In this document: piece by piece, positions 7,202-13,973 of the stretch
How positions within the stretch are numbered: the first letter of the stretch is position 1
Layout of the letters: the number at the start of each line of letters is the position of its first letter
Virus record (IMG/VR): IMGVR_UViG_3300037245_004459
Coordinates: 1 to 23,141 of that record
DNA length: 23,141 nt
Source: a virus
Reading direction: 5' to 3' (one strand)
Notes under the pieces: generated by a model
The model's input: the letters and a program-made list of their open reading frames with translations, nothing else
The model's database searches: none
Told to the model about the DNA's origin: nothing
Position numbers and translations under genes: made by a program

Positions 7202-7711
7202 TTAGATAATATCTGCTACCTGGAAGTAATCATAAACAAAAGTTCCGCCGGATTCTAATAAAACCTCACCTTCTTTATATGAGAATGAAACCTCCTGCAT
7301 ATTTGTCGGCCACATATCGATGAATTTGACAGCTAAAATATTTTGGTTGAAATTGTTTATAACTTTCAAACTGGAGTCCACGGTATATAATCTATGATTC
7401 TCCATCATTTTATCACGACCATTTGCAATAAATGTCATCCATTGAAACAATATTAACCAATTTCTAAATGAAGCATCCACATTGAACTGGACGCTCATAA
7501 TTTCAAATTCCAACGGTGAGCCTGCGACTTTATGCAAAGCGCCTTGCCAATTAACATCGATTGGATTTATGCTTAATGCTGGTAAAACTACACTGTGAAT
7601 ATTAAGAGTCAATTCGACATTTGCAGCTATTCCTGTTTGTCCCGGAACCACTGGAAAAACTAACTGAAAATTTGTTGGTGTAGCTTTATTTAGCTCTGTT
7701 GAAATTGCCAT
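7202..7711 (-). CDS. Second tail-tube-fold protein (gp19 paralogue)
   Basis: This 169-residue protein shares the pattern of the tube protein at 4683-5222: FQLVFPVVPG near the N-terminus, VLPALSINPIDVNWQGALH, a central strand FEIMSVQFNVD followed by helix FRNWLILFQWM, and C-terminal AVKFIDMWPTNMQEVSFSY. The NWQG and (D/C)-W-P positions align between the two. It could be a minor tube subunit at one end of the tail, a baseplate-proximal initiator ring, or a duplicate main tube protein. The start ATG lies two bases after the previous stop with no clear Shine-Dalgarno, suggesting translation coupled to the upstream gene. It lies just upstream of the late promoter for the sheath, so it belongs to the preceding transcript. 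Confidence 0.75.
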   Translation of the reverse strand: MAISTELNKATPTNFQLVFPVVPGQTGIAANVELTLNIHSVVLPALSINPIDVNWQGALHKVAGSPLEFEIMSVQFNVDASFRNWLILFQWMTFIANGRDKMMENHRLYTVDSSLKVINNFNQNILAVKFIDMWPTNMQEVSFSYKEGEVLLESGGTFVYDYFQVADII

Positions 7712-7713
7712 AA

Positions 7714-8112
7714 TTAAATTTTAGTACTTATTTTATTTGATAATTTTACTGTTGCATCCAAAAATTTTTCTGCTGTGTTTTGAAGTCCTCTAATTTCTGG
7801 TAAACTATCTTTATGCTCGTCGCCTGCTGCTTGTTCTAATTTTCTAAGCAAGGCTTTTATAGCCTTTTTCGCTGCATTATGTTCACTTGCTTCAATCAAC
7901 AGTCCTTCGGTCAATTTTAAACCTCTTTTCGCAGCTTCTTTTTTGGCCTGTTTTATTTGGTTTCCAAATACGGCACCGACACCTGGTTTATCAGTATCGT
8001 TTTTCTTAATCCAGGCAATAAGTTTATCATCTTTTAATTTTACAACTGATTCACCTTCATTCAATTCTGGTTTTTCTTGTGCCCAAGTGGCCAATTTTGT
8101 TTCAAATCTCAT
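7714..8112 (-). CDS. Candidate internal head protein with capsid-targeting N-terminus (132 aa)
   Basis: I recognise no family. The protein is lysine-rich and basic, with helices in the second half (KKAIKALLRKLEQAAGDEH). The N-terminus reads MRFETKLATWAQEKPELNE followed by G. PELNE|G fits the (L/I)-x-E|(A/G) cleavage motif of the T4 prohead protease gp21, which would release the first 19 residues. It is less like the other targeting peptides in this window than the four clear cases, so packaging into the head is tentative. AAGGAG precedes the ATG. It sits between another small tagged gene and the tube paralogue. Confidence 0.7.
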   Translation of the reverse strand: MRFETKLATWAQEKPELNEGESVVKLKDDKLIAWIKKNDTDKPGVGAVFGNQIKQAKKEAAKRGLKLTEGLLIEASEHNAAKKAIKALLRKLEQAAGDEHKDSLPEIRGLQNTAEKFLDATVKLSNKISTKI

Positions 8113-8122
8113 GTTTTCTCCT

Positions 8123-8533
8123 TTAACTTACATATGATACTATTTCGTATTTTCCTGACTGCATTTTATAATATGTCATAATCAATACAGCATTTTTTAT
8201 TGCTTTATATCGTTTTTTCCCTTGGTCGCGTTCATATTCATCTTTCCAAGCAAGATTGAAAGTTACCATTTCTGTTTTTTTAACACCGCCGAGTAGCCAG
8301 CCAGCCCATTCTGTGTTGTCTTCCTGGATCGGCTTGATACCATTTTTATCTAAAATATCAAATAGATCATCCAAAGGAATTTCTTTGAAATATGTCGGTT
8401 TCAAAACTTTTTGAATTTGTGCATTTATTTTTTTTCTCACACCGACTTTTAATAATTGTGAGGATAACCATTTCTTCGGGATATGATCCGTTATTTCTGT
8501 CAAATACATATCAAGTTTTTTTAATAATTCCAT
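8123..8533 (-). CDS. Candidate internal head protein with capsid-targeting N-terminus (136 aa)
   Basis: The product begins MELLKKLDMYLTE|I, almost the same as the start of the 75-residue protein at 11659-11886 (10 of 13 residues identical; 16 identical bases at 8505-8520 and 11858-11873). The LTE ends a T4-like capsid-targeting peptide, so the prohead protease would cut after Glu13. The remaining 123 residues are mixed alpha/beta and basic (IPKKWLSSQLLKVGVRKK near the start, FNLAWKDEYERDQGKKRYKA later, a hydrophobic strand NAVLIMTYYKM). I do not recognise a fold. It is likely packed with DNA and delivered into the host; its function there is unknown. AGGAG precedes the ATG. Confidence 0.75.
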   Translation of the reverse strand: MELLKKLDMYLTEITDHIPKKWLSSQLLKVGVRKKINAQIQKVLKPTYFKEIPLDDLFDILDKNGIKPIQEDNTEWAGWLLGGVKKTEMVTFNLAWKDEYERDQGKKRYKAIKNAVLIMTYYKMQSGKYEIVSYVS

Positions 8534-8541
8534 TGTTTCTC

Positions 8542-9396
8542 CTATTCGTGTGTCCAGTCTCCTGGATGGTTTATATGTGTTACGCCGCCGGAAACATGAT
8601 CAGAGCCGGTTTTAACACCGTCATTGAAAAGTTCATAATCATAAATTGGGTCATTATCAACTGTTAGCCAAGGCGCCTGGACAGTAAATTGCTGACTCTC
8701 ACCTGAAGCACCACTACTGAATGTTGATGATAATGCGGCTTGTTCTCCGGCCGCCATAAATGTGTTTTCATTTGTGTAATAATTCAATAAAATTTCTTGA
8801 ATTACACCGACGGTTTCCATCGGTTTAAACATATACGTTTGAACTGTGAAATCCAATGTATATTTTAAAATTCTAAAGGTATCATCCGTATATTCAAATT
8901 CGTGTTCAGGTGTTACGCTGTTAAAAATTACTTTGATATCGAATGTCGAAACAAGTTCCGGTGAGTGAATACGGATCATTACATATGGTTGAAACCAAGG
9001 TAAAATCTGTTCTAAAATTTGGTCAATATCTGACATGTATAATGTCCACAAACTCACTTGAAATGTTAAATCATATGGTACTGGATTCAAGTATGATCGG
9101 ACAGCACCCGCGCTCGCAGTAATTGTATCAGTTAAATATTGGTGTTTGTTTACTGCACGTTCAAGTGAATAGTCCACACCTGTAAGTGTTGCACTCATGA
9201 TCGGTAACACTTCATCGTCTTTGCGTTCATTCAACCAAAACCAAATTTTTTCTTTGGGTGAATATTTGATCGGTACTTTAATAAACCGTTGAAACGCGCC
9301 GGCTTGATCAAATCGTTGTATCTCAATATCATTAAATAAGTCCAAAAATTGGACCGTTGTTTTTCTGAATGATTTATAATGATAAAAACTTTTCAT
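8542..9396 (-). CDS. Tail sheath stabiliser / tail terminator, T4 gp15-like
   Basis: This 284-residue protein (T4 gp15 is 272) forms the hexameric ring that ends the tube and sheath and joins the tail to the neck. I could match it to gp15 along much of its length: KSFRKTTVQFLDLFNDIEIQR at the N-terminus, RFIKVPIKYSPKE, VLPIMSATLTGVDY, LNPVPYDLTFQVSLWTLY and DQILEQILPWFQPYV correspond to the gp15 segments SFRR, DLFSNIQIKR, FIRVPITYASKE, ILPRINLHLVDFSY, NPSPIKMIYELSIFT and QIVEQILPYFQPH. The C-terminal tail is polar and variable as in T4. The start overlaps the stop of the preceding small gene (TAATG), so the two are translationally coupled. Confidence 0.9.
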   Translation of the reverse strand: MKSFYHYKSFRKTTVQFLDLFNDIEIQRFDQAGAFQRFIKVPIKYSPKEKIWFWLNERKDDEVLPIMSATLTGVDYSLERAVNKHQYLTDTITASAGAVRSYLNPVPYDLTFQVSLWTLYMSDIDQILEQILPWFQPYVMIRIHSPELVSTFDIKVIFNSVTPEHEFEYTDDTFRILKYTLDFTVQTYMFKPMETVGVIQEILLNYYTNENTFMAAGEQAALSSTFSSGASGESQQFTVQAPWLTVDNDPIYDYELFNDGVKTGSDHVSGGVTHINHPGDWTHE

Positions 9397-9611
9397 TATA
9401 TTTTTTCACCTATTGTACTTTTGTAATCTTTATGTTTTTTGTCAGTAATATTGAAATAAAATAGTCTGCCCAAGTCGCCATAATCTTCAGCACCAATAAA
9501 CTGTAAATGTTTTTCTTTAACAGTCTTGCGTTTTGCTGCAGCTTTTGCGGCCTTTTTTATTTCTTCAGGACTTGCTTTATATGCTTCTGTTAAATATTTA
9601 TTGAATCTCAT
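9396..9611 (-). CDS. Small candidate internal head protein, capsid-targeted (71 aa)
   Basis: The product starts MRFNKYLTE|A and then becomes a basic, alanine- and lysine-rich helix (EEIKKAAKAAAKRKTVKEKH). The first nine residues match the T4 internal-protein targeting peptide, whose T4 version ends FIAE|A, so cleavage after Glu9 is predicted. The mature product of 62 residues is basic, as expected of a protein packed with DNA. Its ATG follows the gp14 stop directly (TAAATG) and its own stop overlaps the gp15 start (TAATG). It is therefore embedded in the neck-gene operon without any spacer. Confidence 0.75.
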   Translation of the reverse strand: MRFNKYLTEAYKASPEEIKKAAKAAAKRKTVKEKHLQFIGAEDYGDLGRLFYFNITDKKHKDYKSTIGEKI

Positions 9612-10286
9612 TTAGTATCCATATATCGATTCATCGACATCTCCGTAATTATAAATTTCATCCGATTCAGTCTCTATAACTGGATTATCACCGAATGCCG
9701 GTACCCCAGCAGAAACTAAAATGCTCGGAGTAGTTGGATCAATTGTCATTACATCGTCATCCGATAAATTAACAGTAATTGCCGCAGCACTATCTGATTG
9801 TTCGCTGAAACGGTAAGGTCTCAATATAAAGTCCCAAACTAATTTTGTCAGTTGGAAAATCCTTTCTTCTTCGTGGACATCCGCTATTTCATATGACCGT
9901 GTATTCCAAACTGTTTGAATAACGTCTCCTGGCTTCGGCACTCCAACAGCAGAAACGTCCCTTGACCATGTAAATTTCGGCATTGAAGCATATTGAACCA
10001 TATCCTCTGAATTTATACCAAATCCTGTTGTCAAATGTGGTTCTTCTGTCACTTCATACAATAATTTTGTTAAAACCGGCGCTCTATAATGTGTGTTGAC
10101 ATATTTTGGCTCGCCATAAATGTCGTCAACTTCAACTCTGCTTTCATCTCGAACATAATACCATATTTCAATGCCAGCTATGTCTGTAAATTCTACAATA
10201 TAATCCCGCATTAATTCGTGTTCAGGATTATTGTTTAAATCGTGTAATTGCCAGGTCGGTTTTATTAAACTATTGATATTAGCCAT
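9612..10286 (-). CDS. Neck protein, T4 gp14-like head-completion protein
   Basis: This 224-residue protein (T4 gp14 is 256) joins the portal-capped head to the tail. Matches to gp14 are IEIWYYVRDESRVEVDDIYGE (gp14 has [20 protein letters not shown]), FGINSEDMVQYASMPKFTW (gp14 FGMQVQDEVTLSINPNLF), VPKPGDVIQ (gp14 EPKEGDLIY), and YEIADVHEEERIFQLTKLVWDFILRPYRFS (gp14 FEINWVEPYDPFYQLG...GKFIYSGE). The C-terminal 60 residues are acidic and variable. The ATG lies inside the last codons of the preceding gene (8-base overlap) with no clear ribosome site, which points to translational coupling. It sits between gp13-like and gp15-like genes as in T4, but with small tagged genes in between. Confidence 0.85.
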   Translation of the reverse strand: MANINSLIKPTWQLHDLNNNPEHELMRDYIVEFTDIAGIEIWYYVRDESRVEVDDIYGEPKYVNTHYRAPVLTKLLYEVTEEPHLTTGFGINSEDMVQYASMPKFTWSRDVSAVGVPKPGDVIQTVWNTRSYEIADVHEEERIFQLTKLVWDFILRPYRFSEQSDSAAAITVNLSDDDVMTIDPTTPSILVSAGVPAFGDNPVIETESDEIYNYGDVDESIYGY

Positions 10287-10617
10287 TTAATTTGATTTTG
10301 TTTATGAGTTTGGTCTGTACCTTCATAATTTCGACCAAAAGTTCTTCAATTTCCTTTACTCGTTTTTCAAGTGGATTTGTATTTTCATTCACCGGTCCGG
10401 CCTTTTGTCTTGCGGCCATTCTGGCATCAACTCCAGCCAAATAAGAATTTTCTTCCGCGGCATGTGGATCGATTTTCTGTTCCGGTATTTTTGCCATATC
10501 AGCGCCGCCTGTGTCCCGGCCTGACGGCATAGGTTGTTTCATTGTACCGCTTGATGAAACTCTATTATCTGGATTTTGTAACATTTTTTCATACGCACTT
10601 TGAACTGCTGACGACAT
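10279..10617 (-). CDS. Hypothetical protein between neck genes (112 aa)
   Basis: I recognise no family. The first 70 residues are polar and probably disordered (SSSGTMKQPMPSGRDTGGAD). Residues 80-112 form a heptad-like coiled coil, LEKRVKEIEELLVEIMKVQT, ending in basic residues. There is no targeting peptide like those of the neighbouring small genes. GGAGAATAAT precedes the ATG and contains the stop of the gene before it. It overlaps the gp14-like gene by eight bases. A structural or scaffolding accessory role in the neck is possible from context only. Confidence 0.65.
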   Translation of the reverse strand: MSSAVQSAYEKMLQNPDNRVSSSGTMKQPMPSGRDTGGADMAKIPEQKIDPHAAEENSYLAGVDARMAARQKAGPVNENTNPLEKRVKEIEELLVEIMKVQTKLINKIKLNG

Positions 10618-10618
10618 A

Positions 10619-10834
10619 TTATTCTCCTTTATTCATTGCCTTTATAGCCTTTAACAAATCTGGTATTACTTTTTTTTGAATGACACCCGCAAGTTTTATG
10701 GCACCATCTTTATTTCCATTGTCAACCATTGTTTTTAAATCATCTAAAAATCCATGAGAAACTTTAAATAAAGCATCAATCATGTGCATATAATTGGATT
10801 TAGCCTCATTCAAATATTTTTTATAAGTTTCCAT
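10619..10834 (-). CDS. Small candidate internal head protein, capsid-targeted (71 aa)
   Basis: The N-terminus METYKKYLNE|A closely resembles the T4 IPI-IPIII capsid-targeting peptide MKTYQEFIAE|(A/S): both have M-x-T-Y, a basic or amphipathic middle and a hydrophobic-x-E cleavage site. Cleavage after Glu10 would release a 61-residue helical, lysine-rich protein (FKVSHGFLDDLKTMVDNGNK then IKLAGVIQKKVIPDLLKAIK). AAGGAG precedes the ATG. It lies between gp13-like and gp14-like genes. Function after injection is unknown; T4 IPI protects DNA from a type IV restriction enzyme, but no similarity to IPI beyond the leader is visible. Confidence 0.8.
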   Translation of the reverse strand: METYKKYLNEAKSNYMHMIDALFKVSHGFLDDLKTMVDNGNKDGAIKLAGVIQKKVIPDLLKAIKAMNKGE

Positions 10835-10841
10835 TTTCTCC

Positions 10842-11654
10842 TTAAAAACCTATCAAAATTGGATAACCATCATAGGCTTCTTCTTCTTTTAATCGTTCCA
10901 TCAACTCGGCTTTTTCTTCTTTGCCTTCACTGACCATATCTCCACCATCTAATGAAATTCCAGTGTTGCCAATAGAAGCAAAATTCTCAAATTTTCTTCT
11001 AATGTATCCGATACGTTCTTTACAGTCAGCAAAGACATAATCGAAAATCCAATCTAAACCATAAAAATCTGGATCAGCGGTTCCGTCTGTCCATGTGGTT
11101 GAAGTTGTGCTGCCCTCAATTGTGTAACACTGTAATAAAACGAATCCCGGCGAGTCATATACAACTTCATTTATTGTCAGTGTATTTCCTGTTTCCGGTG
11201 TTGGAATTATCTCAATCTGATTTATATATGGATGATATCGATATGCGTATTTACTTGGTGTATATTTTCTAACCGTTTCAAGAAAATCTCTGGCAATATG
11301 GTATGAAATTAGGTTATAACCTGAATAACTACCTCGCCCTAATATTGAGTCATAATATCCTTGTTGATACAAGTAATTGTCAATTGTAAACAAGGTATTT
11401 ATTCCAGATGATCCGCCATGATCAGTGTACGCAACAATTTCTGTTGTTCCCAACGGCATATCATATAATGCTTGCCCACCGGATAACATCATTGTGTAAA
11501 AAACTTCATGTGTTGATTGACCGACGGCCCACTTGATAAATTTATTGCGTGCTTCATCGATTGAATCATAAATCTGCGTTTGATCCAATTCGACTTTGAC
11601 TTTTGGATATCCAAATTTTCTTATAATTTTGTCCGCAAGATTTTTCTTTGTCAT
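10842..11654 (-). CDS. Neck protein, T4 gp13-like head-completion protein
   Basis: This 270-residue protein (T4 gp13 is 309) probably forms the first neck ring on the portal after DNA packaging. The N-terminus MTKKNLADKIIRKFGYPKVKVEL followed by IYDSIDEARNKFIKWA is typical of gp13-like neck proteins. Further on are YDMPLGTTEIVAY, SGYNLISYHIARDFLE, RYHPYINQIEIIPTPETG and, near the C-terminus, DWIFDYVFADCKERIGYIRRKFENF and LMERLKEEEAYDGYPI. It is placed after terminase and before gp14 as in T4. The ATG has only a weak ribosome site. The assignment rests on these motifs and on position. Confidence 0.8.
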   Translation of the reverse strand: MTKKNLADKIIRKFGYPKVKVELDQTQIYDSIDEARNKFIKWAVGQSTHEVFYTMMLSGGQALYDMPLGTTEIVAYTDHGGSSGINTLFTIDNYLYQQGYYDSILGRGSYSGYNLISYHIARDFLETVRKYTPSKYAYRYHPYINQIEIIPTPETGNTLTINEVVYDSPGFVLLQCYTIEGSTTSTTWTDGTADPDFYGLDWIFDYVFADCKERIGYIRRKFENFASIGNTGISLDGGDMVSEGKEEKAELMERLKEEEAYDGYPILIGF

Positions 11655-11658
11655 TTAT

Positions 11659-11886
11659 TTAAAACCTCAAAATATTTGCTCTTAAAAGTGCTTCTTCTGC
11701 TGTATCGAACTGATCATCGTCAATTACAAAATCCAGACCTTTATTAACAAATTTGACACCACGTTTTTTGAGTACTTTTTTGGCCGATTTTTCGTCTTTG
11801 ACTTTCAAACCGTATTGATTTGCCTTCATTGTGTACATACTCGGCGCTTCATTCAGGTACATATCAAGTTTTTCCATTAGTTCCAT
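11659..11886 (-). CDS. Small candidate internal head protein, capsid-targeted (75 aa)
   Basis: I start this gene at the ATG 11884-11886, not at the upstream end of the open frame, because GAGGGAG lies at the right distance and the upstream codons are a shadow of the terminase gene. The product begins MELMEKLDMYLNE|A, so cleavage by the prohead protease is predicted after Glu13. The rest looks like a compact alpha/beta fold (YGLKVKDEKSAKKVLKKRG, KFVNKGLDFVID, TAEEALLRANIL). The first 13 residues are nearly identical to those of the protein at 8123-8533. An exact T4-type late promoter lies 23 bases upstream. Confidence 0.78.
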   Translation of the reverse strand: MELMEKLDMYLNEAPSMYTMKANQYGLKVKDEKSAKKVLKKRGVKFVNKGLDFVIDDDQFDTAEEALLRANILRF

Positions 11887-11908
11887 TTTTATCTCCCTCT
11901 CATAATAA

Positions 11909-11916
11909 TATTTATA
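11909..11916 (-). promoter_or_regulatory. T4-type late promoter upstream of the small tagged gene and neck genes
   Basis: An exact TATAAATA octamer on the minus strand lies in the gap between the terminase stop (11921) and the 75-residue gene. Transcription would begin about six bases downstream, leaving a short leader containing the GAGGGAG ribosome site. It would drive the tagged gene, gp13, gp14, gp15 and the tube paralogue. Confidence 0.72.
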
Positions 11917-11920
11917 TATT

Positions 11921-13483
11921 TTAGTCTGTAAAAGGATTAGTTTCTTCGAGCCAGGTCCAATCTTCAACAAAATCATCAATATCTCCGAGTACACCCCAGA
12001 CATCTTCGTCCTCTTTTTTCTCAATAAACTGGTATTTGTCGTCAAACATATCCATTTCCAAGATATATGTACCCCAAAATAGTGCTGAAACAAGGTCATC
12101 GCCCGTATCTTTACCGAAAAATTTTCCGTTTTCTTCAATATATGAGCCAAGTTCCATCAAAGTACTGACATCATGTAGTTTTAATGAACCATCTTCAATC
12201 AGTTTTTTCAGTAATAAGACGGCTTTTGGCTTTGTGCCTGTCTTTTCGCCGCCGGTTGATCGAATACCAATAGCATTTGCTTTTGAACCTGAATTTACTA
12301 AGTGTTCATACTCTAAATCCCACCATAAACGGTTACAGACTGACGATCCTTCTCCATTATTTTCAACTAAGACATATGCTTCATTGTAATAAATCGCAAG
12401 CTTTCTGATAATGTCTGCGAAGTCGTAAACATCTGTCATGTTGTCATGAAATACAGCAACTTGATCCAATTTCACTGGCATTATGCTATCAACTCTGATA
12501 ACCTGAATTGCTGAGTAATTTTCTCCTGTGCCCTTCGCAGGATCACATCCTAAGACGTAGGAAGCGCCATCCTCCGGCTTCTTCCAAATTTTTAGACGCC
12601 TATTAAGGTCTCGTTGTTTAGGCTCTGTATCTTGCGATAAGATCACACCCAAACAATCAGGCGAAATAAGCGTATTTGTTGAACCAATAAATTCAACTGC
12701 AAATTCCTGAGCGAATTGGCGTTCTCCCAAGTTCTTAACTTGATCTTCGGCCCATTGCGCATCTCTGCCCGGAACTGCTTCCCAAGTGACCTTTGTCGGC
12801 GTGAATGTATTTTTTCCAATTTCTGCTTCAGAATAGATACGATGAAATATATTGAACATTCCGTTTGGTGTCGAAATGATAACAATTTTAGCAGTTTTTG
12901 ATGCTGAAATTGTCGGATAATTGGCAGACCAAAATTCTTCAGCCTGGTTTCCTGGTACGAAAGCAAATTCGTCACATACTAACAAGGTGATTGACTCACC
13001 ACGGAAAGCGTCCGGTGAAGTGGCTGAAATAATCATTTTTGAACCATTATCAAAAAGGATTCCAGTCTTTTGATATTCGAGTACGCCTGGCTTTAGCCAC
13101 ATTGGCAAACCTTCATACATTCGTTTGATACGTGATAAAATCATTTTAGCAGATGCTTCTTTATTAGAAACAATGCCTATGACTTTATCCCTATTGAATA
13201 AAGCGTACCATAAACAGTATGCACCAACGATTGTAGTTTTTCCAGATTGTCTTGACCATAATCCAACTGAATATCGGGAATTTTGCAGAGTATCTAATAG
13301 GTCGTTCTGATAGTCGTAAGGCTCAAAGAGAATTTCGCCTTGATCGGGATTAACAATTTTGATGTATTTAAGGAAGTGTTTGACATCATCCTGACACTTC
13401 ATTAAACTGTCCACTTGTTCAGTGGTGTACTCTAATTCTTCATTCGGCCGTTTTATAAACCGTTCATCATATTTTATTGGCAC
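11921..13483 (-). CDS. Terminase large subunit, T4 gp17-like packaging ATPase/nuclease
   Basis: This is the DNA-packaging motor that pumps and cuts the genome at the portal. I place the start at GTG 13481-13483 (520 residues), because the GGAGGT just upstream is its ribosome site; a TTG at 13498 would put that site inside the gene. ATPase domain: Walker A SRQSGKTT at residues 77-84, Walker B LLVCDE at 167-172, coupling motif ISTPNG near 203-208. RNase H-like nuclease: first aspartate in LGCDPAKGTG (Asp314), glutamate in VLVENNGEG (Glu374), and a late acidic pair in TGDDLVSALFWGTY. All key residues are present. T4 gp17 is longer (610). A 14-bp hairpin covers its ribosome site (13487-13520). 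Confidence 0.93.
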   Translation of the reverse strand: MPIKYDERFIKRPNEELEYTTEQVDSLMKCQDDVKHFLKYIKIVNPDQGEILFEPYDYQNDLLDTLQNSRYSVGLWSRQSGKTTIVGAYCLWYALFNRDKVIGIVSNKEASAKMILSRIKRMYEGLPMWLKPGVLEYQKTGILFDNGSKMIISATSPDAFRGESITLLVCDEFAFVPGNQAEEFWSANYPTISASKTAKIVIISTPNGMFNIFHRIYSEAEIGKNTFTPTKVTWEAVPGRDAQWAEDQVKNLGERQFAQEFAVEFIGSTNTLISPDCLGVILSQDTEPKQRDLNRRLKIWKKPEDGASYVLGCDPAKGTGENYSAIQVIRVDSIMPVKLDQVAVFHDNMTDVYDFADIIRKLAIYYNEAYVLVENNGEGSSVCNRLWWDLEYEHLVNSGSKANAIGIRSTGGEKTGTKPKAVLLLKKLIEDGSLKLHDVSTLMELGSYIEENGKFFGKDTGDDLVSALFWGTYILEMDMFDDKYQFIEKKEDEDVWGVLGDIDDFVEDWTWLEETNPFTD

Positions 13484-13486
13484 AAA

Positions 13487-13520
13487 AAATACCTCCAAGT
13501 ATTCAAACTCGGAGGTATTT
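13487..13520 (-). terminator. 14-bp hairpin overlapping the terminase ribosome site; terminator or translational switch
   Basis: Minus-strand RNA can form AAATACCTCCGAGT paired with ACTTGGAGGTATTT, 14 pairs including one G-U, with a six-base loop, followed by T to make a run of six just before the terminase GTG. The mispaired position is A-C on the plus strand but G-U on the minus strand, so the structure is best formed by the minus transcript. The right arm contains the terminase Shine-Dalgarno GGAGGT. It can therefore end transcripts from the upstream cassette, hide the terminase ribosome site, or both. Confidence 0.75.
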
Positions 13521-13541
13521 AGAGAAAAATGTTAAACAATT

Positions 13542-13964
13542 TTACGGGGTTTCAACTATTTTTTCAAAATCTTTCGGCTGTTGCATTATATCGCTTTCAG
13601 TCTTTTCAACAACATGTAACAATTCTTCTGAATATGCACTTTCGTTTTTTTTATCATCCAAGGCTGTTGCTGCAAAATAATTGTTTCCGTCTAATAAATC
13701 TGGAATTATTATTTCGCAACATTCAGATTTAAACGGATTATATTCGGTACCGCAAACAGGATTCCACATTTCCGGATGCTCGGATAATATATATGCCTTA
13801 TTATACTCTCCTGGGGCTTGCCCGTGGTAAATAACGTAATCTTTTAAATCCGGTTCAGTGTTCGCATCCCAGGCTAAAGTGACTGAGGCGGCTTGACTGA
13901 TTCCAACAAAAAATACCAGTAAAGTTAGATAATAAACAACTACAAACATTATTCGTTTTTTCAT
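13542..13964 (-). CDS. Secreted fibronectin type III-like protein
   Basis: This 140-residue protein starts with a clear Sec signal peptide: MKKR, then a hydrophobic core (residues 5-20) and GISQA|ASV, with cleavage likely after Ala25. The mature part is one fibronectin-III-like domain: VTLAWDANTEPDLKDYVIYHG is the classic W...D.DL..Y.(V/I)Y pattern, and NNYFAATALDDKKNESAYSEE is the matching YYF.VTA.D..GNES..S end. Three cysteines (PVCGTEY, ECCEI) could form disulphides in the periplasm or outside. The C-terminal 25 residues are charged. It is the last gene of the cassette, nine bases after spoVR with AAGGAGG. Being exported, it is not an obvious virion part; a host-envelope role is an inference. 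Confidence 0.78.
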   Translation of the reverse strand: MKKRIMFVVVYYLTLLVFFVGISQAASVTLAWDANTEPDLKDYVIYHGQAPGEYNKAYILSEHPEMWNPVCGTEYNPFKSECCEIIIPDLLDGNNYFAATALDDKKNESAYSEELLHVVEKTESDIMQQPKDFEKIVETP

Positions 13965-13973
13965 TTGTCCTCC

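Noticed and set aside
11887-12150. Open frame extending the 75-residue gene to a 163-residue protein
   Set aside because: The extra 88 codons lie inside the terminase gene in another frame, include shadow-like composition, and a good ribosome site with ATG exists at 11884-11886.
12643-12975. 110-residue minus-strand frame inside terminase
   Set aside because: Alternative frame of the terminase gene with no start signal and no recognisable motif.
13484-13498. TTG start for terminase giving 525 residues
   Set aside because: The TTG overlaps the Shine-Dalgarno GGAGGT itself; the GTG seven bases further is the natural start.
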